A stretch of DNA of 64,000 nucleotides. It comes from Caballeronia sp. TF1N1 (lineage in GTDB: Bacteria; Pseudomonadota; Gammaproteobacteria; Burkholderiales; Burkholderiaceae). Shown here piece after piece: positions 57,976-64,000 of the stretch. A program made the translations under genes and the position numbers. The DNA lies in NCBI RefSeq assembly GCF_022878925.1, contig NZ_CP084626.1:248001-312000 (forward strand). Direction: 5' to 3'. Every line of letters starts with the position of its first letter. The first letter of the stretch is position 1. The notes beneath the pieces were generated by a model that saw only the letters and a list, made by a program, of their open reading frames with translations, did no database searches and was not told where the DNA came from.

Positions 57976-57990
57976 ACGTCTGCGAGATTT

Positions 57991-58419
57991 TCAATCGAGC
58001 GCGGGCAACACGCGCGGGCGACGATCGCGATCCGTGGCGACATAGGTCAGTGTCGCCTCCGTCACCTTGACCACTTCTTCCGCGAGACTCATGCGCTGCG
58101 CATAGACCTCGACGGATATCGTCACCGACGTGTTGCCCGTCTTGACGATGTCCGCGTAGAAGCTCAGCAGATCGCCGACGAATACCGGATGCTTGAACAG
58201 GAACGAGTTCACGGCGACGGTCGCCACGCGTCCGTTCGCGCGCCGGCTCGCGGGAATGGAACCCGCGATATCCACCTGCGCCATGATCCAGCCGCCGAAG
58301 ACATCGCCGTGTACGTTGGCGTCGGCGGGCTGCGGAACGACACGCAGGGCGACCGGCTTTTGGGGAAGACTGGATTCTTGGGGCATGGAAAGGGTCCGGT
58401 GTTGCGTCGCAGTGGCCAT
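57991..58419 (-). CDS. Acyl-CoA thioesterase (YciA-like hotdog)
   Basis: 142 residues from the ATG at 58419. 'LRVVPQPADANVHGDVFGGWIMAQVDIAG' start (with catalytic Asp/Gly pattern of hotdog thioesterases), 'VNSFLFKHPVFVGDLLSFYADIV' and 'VEVYAQRM'. Hydrolyses acyl-CoAs in the cytosol. Longer frames up to 58641 contain Arg/Cys-rich sequence with no family match. Confidence 0.93.
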   Translation of the reverse strand: MATATQHRTLSMPQESSLPQKPVALRVVPQPADANVHGDVFGGWIMAQVDIAGSIPASRRANGRVATVAVNSFLFKHPVFVGDLLSFYADIVKTGNTSVTISVEVYAQRMSLAEEVVKVTEATLTYVATDRDRRPRVLPALD

Positions 58420-58600
58420 GAGCGGGGCCTTGAACCTTCTGCGACAATGCATATGTATAGATGACTCGCGAGCAGCAAGCCAGCGAGTCTCGCGAATTGT
58501 ACCGGGATAGCACGCGTAGATCGCGCTCCCGCAAGAACCCCAAGCGTCTGAAACGCCGCCCCCGCGCAACGTGCCCGAAGGCGCCCGAAAAATACGACTC

Positions 58601-60484
58601 ATGCGCCGCATCCCCACGAGAGAGACGGGCGCGCCCGCCAAGGGCTCGCGCCGCGACTGGCAGACGATCCGCTCGCTGTTGCCTTACCTCGCCACGTACA
58701 AGGTGCGCGTGGCGTTCGCGCTTGCGTGTCTCATCGGTGCGAAGGTGACGAACCTCGGCGTGCCTATCGTGATGAAGCATATCGTCGATAGCCTCTCGTC
58801 CGTGCAGCATCTCACCGCGCTTGGCCGCGCGCAGGACGCGCCGGGGCTCGTGCTGATCGGCGGAATCGGGTTGCTGGTAATCGCTTATGCGCTCGTGCGG
58901 CTGTCGACTTCGATCTTCACCGAACTGCGCGAACTGCTCTTTGCGAAGGTCACGGAGAGCGCGGTGCGCCAGCTTGCGCTCAAGGTGTTTCGGCATCTGC
59001 ACGCGCTGTCGCTGCGCTTTCATCTGGAGCGGCAAACGGGCGGCATGTCGCGCGATATCGAACGCGGCACGCGCGGCATTCAGCAACTCGTGTCGTATTC
59101 GCTCTACAGCATTCTGCCGACGCTCGTCGAAGTGGGGCTCGTGCTCACCTTCTTCGCGACGAAGTACGAAGCGTATTACGCCATCGTCACGTTCATCGCG
59201 TTAGTGACGTATATCGTGTTCACTGTGAAGGTGACGGAATGGCGAACGCATTTTCGCCGCACGATGAACGATCTCGATTCGAAGGCGAACGCCCGCGCGA
59301 TAGATTCCCTGCTCAACTACGAGACGGTGAAGTACTTCGGCAACGAAGAGTGGGAAGCGCGCCGCTACGACGAGAACCTGCAGCGCTATAGAACGGCGGC
59401 GATCCAGTCGCAGCGTTCCTTGTCGATGCTCAACTTCGGGCAGCAGACGATCATCGGCACGGGGCTCGTGTTCATTCTCTGGCGCGCGACACAGGGCGTC
59501 ATGGCCGGACGGCTCACGCTCGGCGACCTCGTGCTCATCAACACCTTCATGCTGCAGTTGTATATTCCGCTGAACTTTCTCGGCGTGGTGTATAGGGAAT
59601 TGAAGCAGGCTTTGACCGATACCGATCGCATGTTCACGCTGCTCGGCGCGGGCCGCGAAGTGCCGGACGCGCCCGATGCGCGGCCGCTTGCGGTGAAGGG
59701 CGCGGCGGTGCGCTTCGACAACGTGAACTTCGCCTACGAGGCGGCGCGGCCCATCCTGCATGGCATCGACTTCGCCATTCCCGCTGGCACGACGACGGCG
59801 GTGGTGGGTCATAGCGGCTCCGGTAAATCGACGCTGGGACGGCTGCTGTTTCGCTTCTACGATCTCGACCGCGCGGCGGGCGGCCGCATTCTGATCAATG
59901 GTCAGGACATTCGCGACGTGACGCAGGATTCGTTGCGCGCGGCAATTGGAATCGTGCCGCAAGACACCGTGCTTTTCAACGACTCGATCTACTACAACAT
60001 TGCTTACGGAAAGCCCACTGCATCGCGCGACGAAGTGATCGCGGCGGCGCGCGCGGCGCATATCCATGACTTCATCGAAACGCTGCCCGCGGGTTACGAC
60101 ACGCCGGTCGGCGAACGCGGCCTCAAGTTGTCGGGCGGCGAGAAGCAGCGCGTGGCCATCGCGCGCACGCTTTTGAAAAATCCGCCGATCCTCATCTTCG
60201 ACGAAGCCACTTCCGCGCTCGATTCGAAGTCGGAGCGCGCGATTCAGCATGAACTCGATAACATCGCTCGCGAGCGGACCACGCTCATCATCGCGCACCG
60301 GCTTTCGACGGTGGTGCATGCGCAGCAGATCATCGTGATGGATCACGGGCGCATCGTGGAGCGCGGCACGCACGCGGAGCTGCTGCGTGCGGGTGGTCTC
60401 TTCGCGCAAATGTGGGCCCTTCAGCAGCAGCGCGGCAGCGATGATGTCGCCGCGATGGGGCAGCGGGATACGGCGGGGGTTTGA
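58601..60484 (+). CDS. ABC transporter, Atm1/HMT type (permease-ATPase fusion)
   Basis: 627 residues from the ATG at 58601 (a GTG at 58571 is open too). Six-helix type I exporter domain (~40-320) then ATPase domain: Walker A '[11 protein letters not shown]', signature 'LSGGEKQRVAIARTLL', Walker B 'ILIFDEATSALD', H-loop 'IIAHRLSTV'. 'FLGVVYRELKQALTDTDRMF' is characteristic of the Atm1 subfamily, exporters of glutathione-linked sulfur or metal compounds. Confidence 0.93.
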   Translation: MRRIPTRETGAPAKGSRRDWQTIRSLLPYLATYKVRVAFALACLIGAKVTNLGVPIVMKHIVDSLSSVQHLTALGRAQDAPGLVLIGGIGLLVIAYALVRLSTSIFTELRELLFAKVTESAVRQLALKVFRHLHALSLRFHLERQTGGMSRDIERGTRGIQQLVSYSLYSILPTLVEVGLVLTFFATKYEAYYAIVTFIALVTYIVFTVKVTEWRTHFRRTMNDLDSKANARAIDSLLNYETVKYFGNEEWEARRYDENLQRYRTAAIQSQRSLSMLNFGQQTIIGTGLVFILWRATQGVMAGRLTLGDLVLINTFMLQLYIPLNFLGVVYRELKQALTDTDRMFTLLGAGREVPDAPDARPLAVKGAAVRFDNVNFAYEAARPILHGIDFAIPAGTTTAVVGHSGSGKSTLGRLLFRFYDLDRAAGGRILINGQDIRDVTQDSLRAAIGIVPQDTVLFNDSIYYNIAYGKPTASRDEVIAAARAAHIHDFIETLPAGYDTPVGERGLKLSGGEKQRVAIARTLLKNPPILIFDEATSALDSKSERAIQHELDNIARERTTLIIAHRLSTVVHAQQIIVMDHGRIVERGTHAELLRAGGLFAQMWALQQQRGSDDVAAMGQRDTAGV

Positions 60485-60554
60485 TACTTTCAATCGGAAA
60501 TGGAAGTGATATACTCCGCCCCCGATTTAATTAGTTACGCGGATTAAATCACAC

Positions 60555-60586
60555 CGATGCGCTGACGATTGAACCGAAGCGCATCG
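60555..60586 (+). other. Stem-loop in leader of small membrane protein gene
   Basis: CGATGCGCT and AGCGCATCG, 9-bp perfect arms with a 14-base loop, ending 3 bp before the upstream ORF ATG (60590). Could act on translation of the leader ORF. Confidence 0.5.
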
Positions 60587-60589
60587 ACC

Positions 60590-60628
60590 ATGGCAACTAA
60601 AAAAGAAGTTCCGAGGAAAAATGAGTAG
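60590..60628 (+). CDS. Possible 12-codon upstream ORF overlapping the next start
   Basis: MATKKEVPRKNE, then TAG; it overlaps the ATG at 60621 in another frame and contains that gene's Shine-Dalgarno (GAGG). Shine-Dalgarno for itself is weak. Coding status is uncertain; listed since the geometry suits translational coupling. Confidence 0.25.
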   Translation: MATKKEVPRKNE

Positions 60629-60824
60629 TCTCAGCACCTGGTCTTGTCTAGCCGTATTAGTCATCTGCATTGTCATGCTTTACCCCTACGTACGGATCGT
60701 TCAGCGCACCGGGTATTCGGGATGGTGGCTGATCACCTTATGCATCCCCGGCGTGAACCTGATCATGCCTTGGGTCTTCGCGATGGCGCGCTGGCCCGCA
60801 CTCGACGGCGAGCGTCGAGCCTAA
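60621..60824 (+). CDS. Small two-helix membrane protein (unknown function)
   Basis: 67 residues with two hydrophobic segments around 'TWSCLAVLVICIVMLYPYV' and 'GWWLITLCIPGVNLIMPWVF'. The 'RTGYSGWW..IPGVN' pattern is shared by short proteobacterial proteins related to DUF5684-type domains. GAGGAAAA before the ATG. Ends 15 bp before the convergent NarK-type gene. No function known. Confidence 0.75.
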   Translation: MSSLSTWSCLAVLVICIVMLYPYVRIVQRTGYSGWWLITLCIPGVNLIMPWVFAMARWPALDGERRA

Positions 60825-60839
60825 GTAATGAACGGCACG

Positions 60840-62228
60840 CTACTCCATCGCATGCGCGCCGTTCATCGCCATGCCTTCGGCCCCGAGCGCCGCCGTCGAT
60901 GACCAGCGCAGCCACTGCGCGCGCAGCACGAACAGCGCACCGAACGCGCACGTAGCGATCACGCCGAAAGTCGCGAAGCCCATCTGATAGCTGCCGGTGC
61001 TTTCCTTCGCCATGCCCATCACCACCGGCAGATAGAATCCGCCGATACCGCCCGCCGCGCCTACGATCCCCGACAGCAAGCCCGTCTTGCCCTTCCAGCG
61101 ATGCGGCACGAGCTGAAACGTCGAGCCGTTGCCAAGCCCGAACGCGATATACAGGCAAATCAGCAATGCCAGACCGCCGGCGACAGGCGGCATCCAGATG
61201 GCGAAGGCAAAGTCGCCCACGGCGATCACGGCAAGCAGCACGAGCAGCGCACGCACACCAGTCACGCGATCCGCGACATAGCCGCCAAAGGGCCGCACGA
61301 TCGCGCCGAGGAACGCGAGCAGCGACATGAAAAGCCCGGCTTCGAGCTTGGGCATCTGATAGAGCGAAGTAAGCAGCAGCGTCACATACGACGACATGCC
61401 GACGAAGCCGCCGAACGTGATGCTGTAGATGAGCATGATGACCCACGTATCGCGCTCGCGCAGCACGGTGCGATACCGGCCCGGCAACACCGCGATGGCG
61501 ATGATCGCGCCCATCACCGGCAGCAGCAACACGCCTGTGCGTCCTGCACCGAAGACGCCGCCGCTCACCGCCAGCACCAGCACGATGAGGCTCACGAGCG
61601 TCACCGCGAAACTCGACAGCGCGCGCCCTGTGCTGCCGCTTTTCTCGCCGAGATCCGATGCCCACGCGTACAGCGCGATGGCGGTCAGCGCGAGCAACGG
61701 CAGCGCTGCTGCGGTGGCGAGCTGCCAGCCGAAGGCATCGGCGAGATGCGGGAACAGGAAGCCGTCGAGCACCGCGCCGATGTTGCCCGCAGCCGCGAGA
61801 CCCAGCACCAGCCCCTGGACCTTCGGCGGATAATTGCTGCCGGCCATCGGCAACGCGACGGCGAAGCTCGCGCCGCCCATGCCGAGGAACACGCCGAGCA
61901 CGAGCAAGAGCGCATACGACGGCGCGCCGGGCAACAACGGCAGCACGATCGACGGAATCGACGAGAGCACGACGCCCATCAGCGCGACGCGACGGCCATC
62001 GGTCGATTGATAGAGGTTGCCGAGCGTCACGCGCAGAATCGCCGCCGCGAGCACCGGCACCGCGACGAGAAAGCCCTGCTGCGCCGCTGTCATCGCGATG
62101 TCCCGGCCGATGAACGGCGCGAGCGGTCCATACAGCACCCAGACGGTGAAGCCCGTATCGAAGTACAGGAAACAGGCGAGTAGCGAGCGCCAGTTGCCGC
62201 TCTTGAGCGATGCGATCAGATTGGACAT
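60840..62228 (-). CDS. NarK/NasA-type nitrate/nitrite MFS transporter
   Basis: 462 residues, twelve helices, inner membrane. Start at the ATG at 62228; the frame back to 62744 would overlap the LysR gene. Nitrate signature motifs are visible: 'GLAAAGNIGAVLDGF' and 'AFGLGNGSTFQLVPHRW'. 'MSNLIASLKSGNWRSLLACFLYFDTGFTVWVLYGPLAPFI' as segments opens the protein. Probably imports nitrate or exports nitrite; divergent from a LysR regulator. Confidence 0.88.
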   Translation of the reverse strand: MSNLIASLKSGNWRSLLACFLYFDTGFTVWVLYGPLAPFIGRDIAMTAAQQGFLVAVPVLAAAILRVTLGNLYQSTDGRRVALMGVVLSSIPSIVLPLLPGAPSYALLLVLGVFLGMGGASFAVALPMAGSNYPPKVQGLVLGLAAAGNIGAVLDGFLFPHLADAFGWQLATAAALPLLALTAIALYAWASDLGEKSGSTGRALSSFAVTLVSLIVLVLAVSGGVFGAGRTGVLLLPVMGAIIAIAVLPGRYRTVLRERDTWVIMLIYSITFGGFVGMSSYVTLLLTSLYQMPKLEAGLFMSLLAFLGAIVRPFGGYVADRVTGVRALLVLLAVIAVGDFAFAIWMPPVAGGLALLICLYIAFGLGNGSTFQLVPHRWKGKTGLLSGIVGAAGGIGGFYLPVVMGMAKESTGSYQMGFATFGVIATCAFGALFVLRAQWLRWSSTAALGAEGMAMNGAHAME

Positions 62229-62601
62229 TGCGAATTCCAGATGTAGGCGTGTGGCGAAGTGCTTCTGCCTGGTTGACCGATCAGCAGGCAGCGCGGAGGC
62301 GAGCAATCGGCTTGAGCGGGACCAGGAGAATTTGCAAGCACCATGCCAAAGAAATGTGTGCGCAATCGGCTGGCTGCGCGACGCCCTTATCGGCGAGGCT
62401 TGAGGGCATGTGCCGCTTACGCTTGCGAGCCGCTTGCCCGCCTTATGTCCACGCGACGAGGCGCGCGCTGCGGCACCGCGTTCGTGCGCGAGCCGCATGG
62501 GTATGGTGCGTCGCGCTTGCGTGAGGTTCATGGGGCGTGCAGGGCGCATCCCTATAAAATGCTTTCTTCGCCGCATAGCGCGCGCATGGCGCTCATCCAC
62601 G
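62229..62601. other. Divergent NarK-type/LysR intergenic region
   Basis: About 370 bp, no credible gene. Contains the inverted repeat at 62265-62291, two direct copies of GCAATCGGCT (62303 and 62362) and TATAAA at 62553-62558 as a possible -10 for the LysR gene. Confidence 0.5.
62265..62291. promoter_or_regulatory. Inverted repeat upstream of the NarK-type gene
   Basis: CTGCCTG and CAGGCAG, 7-bp arms 13 bp apart, about 40 bp before the transporter ATG. The spacing is in the range of LysR-type sites; assignment is inference. Confidence 0.4.
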
Positions 62602-63573
62602 ATGGAACTCAAATGGCTCGAAGACTTCGTCTCGCTCGCGGAGACGCGCAGCTTTAGCCGCTCGGCAGAACTTCGGCATATCACGCAGCCCGCGTTTTCG
62701 CGGCGCATCCAGGCGCTCGAAGCGTGGCTCGGCACCGAGCTCATCGACCGTTCGGTGTATCCGACGCGTCTGACGCAAGCCGGTCAGGTCTTCTACGAGC
62801 AAGCGCTCGCCATGCTTTCGCAGTTTCACGAAGCCCGCATGCTGCTGCGCGGTCAAGGTGGCGTGCCCGCGGCGACCATCGAGTTCGCGGTGCCGCACAC
62901 GTTGTCGCTGACTTATTTTCCGCGCTGGCTCGAACACGTCGAAGCGCGGCTCGGGCGCATCCGCACACGCTTGCGCGCGCTCAACGTGCACGACGCGGTG
63001 CTGTCGCTCGTCGAAGGCGGCTGCGATCTCGTGATGGGCTATCACCATCCGAGTCATCCCGTCGCGCTCGATCCCGCGCGTTACGACATGCTCACGCTCG
63101 GTAGCGAGCCAATCAGTCCGTTCTCCGCGCCCAACAAGGGCGGACGCGCGCGCTACACGCTGCCCGCAAGCGCGGATGCGCCCGCGCCGTATCTGTCCTA
63201 CACGCAGAACGCGTATCTCGGCCGCATGACGGAGGTGATCATCGCGACGGCGCCCACGCGCCTCTATCTCGACAAGGTCTACGAGACCGACATGGCCGAA
63301 GGCCTCAAGGCAATGGCGCTTGCCGGTCACGGTGTCGCGTTCCTGCCGCACAGCGCGGTCGAAGACGCAGTGGAAGAAGGCAAGCTGATCCGGCTCGACA
63401 GGGGAACACGCGGCACGAGCGCCGGTCAGTTCACGCTGACGATGGAGATCCGCCTCTACCGCGACAAACTGGCCGCTCAAGGAGAGGAACCGCGTCAGGC
63501 GTTGATCCGCGCGCTTTGGGATGCAGTAGGCGAAGAAGTGCTCGATGCATCGGCGCAAAAGCCCGGTGGATAA
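62602..63573 (+). CDS. LysR-family transcriptional regulator
   Basis: 323 residues from the ATG at 62602 ('MELKWLEDFVSLAETRSFSRSAELRHITQPAFSRRIQALE' as the HTH, in segments), substrate-binding domain from ~90. This is the 'hypochlorite/HypT-like' start type (MELKWLEDF), though no redox-active Cys pattern could be judged. The 64-codon extension upstream is GC-driven and not family-like. Divergent from the NarK-type gene. Confidence 0.92.
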   Translation: MELKWLEDFVSLAETRSFSRSAELRHITQPAFSRRIQALEAWLGTELIDRSVYPTRLTQAGQVFYEQALAMLSQFHEARMLLRGQGGVPAATIEFAVPHTLSLTYFPRWLEHVEARLGRIRTRLRALNVHDAVLSLVEGGCDLVMGYHHPSHPVALDPARYDMLTLGSEPISPFSAPNKGGRARYTLPASADAPAPYLSYTQNAYLGRMTEVIIATAPTRLYLDKVYETDMAEGLKAMALAGHGVAFLPHSAVEDAVEEGKLIRLDRGTRGTSAGQFTLTMEIRLYRDKLAAQGEEPRQALIRALWDAVGEEVLDASAQKPGG

Positions 63574-63682
63574 GCGTTTGCGACGTTATGCAAGAAACGC
63601 ATGATCGAATGAGCAAACGGCATTGGCATTGCGCACGCTGTTTTTCGACAATGGGCGCATTCCTTCACCGCTGGAGCATCAA

Positions 63683-64000
63683 TTGTCCTCTTCGAAGCAC
63701 TCGCTGCAAGCGCCGGACGCCAAACACGCGATCCCGTCGTACCTCCATGCCGACGATCTCGGCCCCTGGGGCAACTACTTGCAGCAGGTCGATCGCGTCG
63801 CACCGTATCTCGGTTCTCTCTCCCGTTGGCTTGAAACCCTCAAGCGCCCGAAGCGCATTCTCATAGTCGATTGCCCGATCGAACTCGACAACGGCACCGT
63901 CGCGCATTTCGAAGGCTATCGCGTGCAGCACAACACGTCGCGCGGTCCCGGCAAGGGCGGCGTGCGTTATCACCAGGACGTGACGCTTTCCGAAGTGATG
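63683..64000 (+). CDS. gdhA: Glutamate dehydrogenase, N-terminal part (cut by window edge)
   Basis: Reversible oxidative deamination of glutamate. 106 codons present. TTG start at 63683 with GGAG seven bases before it; '[18 protein letters not shown]' and the glutamate-binding '[21 protein letters not shown]' region (split) are diagnostic of Burkholderia-type GdhA. The catalytic Lys and NAD domain lie beyond the window. Confidence 0.93.
   Translation, partial: MSSSKHSLQAPDAKHAIPSYLHADDLGPWGNYLQQVDRVAPYLGSLSRWLETLKRPKRILIVDCPIELDNGTVAHFEGYRVQHNTSRGPGKGGVRYHQDVTLSEVM

Noticed and set aside
62410..62601. 64-codon N-terminal extension of the LysR protein
   Set aside because: Family start is MELKWLEDF; the upstream codons run through the divergent promoter region.
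60840..62744. 634-codon version of the NarK-type transporter
   Set aside because: The extra 172 codons overlap the LysR gene and carry no transmembrane helix of the family; ATG 62228 is used instead.

Overview
The window is GC-rich, densely coded chromosomal DNA of a Burkholderiaceae-type betaproteobacterium (Burkholderia/Paraburkholderia/Caballeronia group). This is inferred from the protein families, the porin type and familiar neighbourhoods such as uvrA-MFS-ssb, ubiE-Tim44-ubiJ-ubiB and FmdB-DUF502-aspS-nudB-clsB. No tRNA, rRNA, CRISPR array, insertion sequence, prophage or replication origin was seen. Both ends cut a gene: kdsD at the left (minus strand) and a glutamate dehydrogenase at the right (plus strand).

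Layout. 1-12 kb is housekeeping: kdsD, a CPA2 cation/proton antiporter, apt, a LysE exporter, a DUF4743 Nudix hydrolase, purU, an AI-2E-type permease, uvrA, an MFS transporter and ssb. 12-18 kb is an accessory-looking signalling island: three tandem RcsB-like response regulators followed by a BvgS/EvgS-type hybrid histidine kinase with PAS, HisKA, HATPase, receiver and HPt domains. 18-25 kb has a LysR regulator, a classical porin, a CHRD protein, an alpha/beta hydrolase, an EcsC-like protein and a DHA2 drug exporter overlapping its MarR regulator. 25-29.3 kb is a D-amino-acid module (DSD1-type PLP enzyme, divergent RpiR regulator, D-aminoacylase, RidA) with a pair of palindromic operator candidates between the divergent genes. 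29.4-33.2 kb (minus strand) has a NADAR/YbiA protein and an ilvA-nucleotidase-queF operon.

33.8-49 kb is conserved: a 1365-residue DUF3683/FAD/Fe-S oxidoreductase, HIT, DUF971, ubiE, Tim44, ubiJ, ubiB, a TPMT-like methyltransferase, FmdB, DUF502, aspS, nudB and clsB. 49-56.4 kb is a fatty-acid beta-oxidation operon: TetR, acyl-CoA dehydrogenase, FadN-like fused hydroxyacyl-CoA dehydrogenase/enoyl-CoA hydratase, thiolase and a separate enoyl-CoA hydratase. 56.4-62.2 kb mixes molybdoenzyme/nitrate genes (fdhD, nitrate-reductase-associated protein, NarK-type transporter) with a thioesterase, an Atm1-type ABC exporter and a small membrane protein. A LysR gene and the start of gdhA close the window.

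The most unusual item is the three-RcsB/one-hybrid-kinase island. Other points of interest are the operator palindromes beside the RpiR, MarR and TetR genes, a duplicated ~59-bp intergenic element with a perfect palindrome at 51.6-51.9 kb, and a structured leader with an overlapping upstream ORF before the small membrane protein at 60.6 kb.
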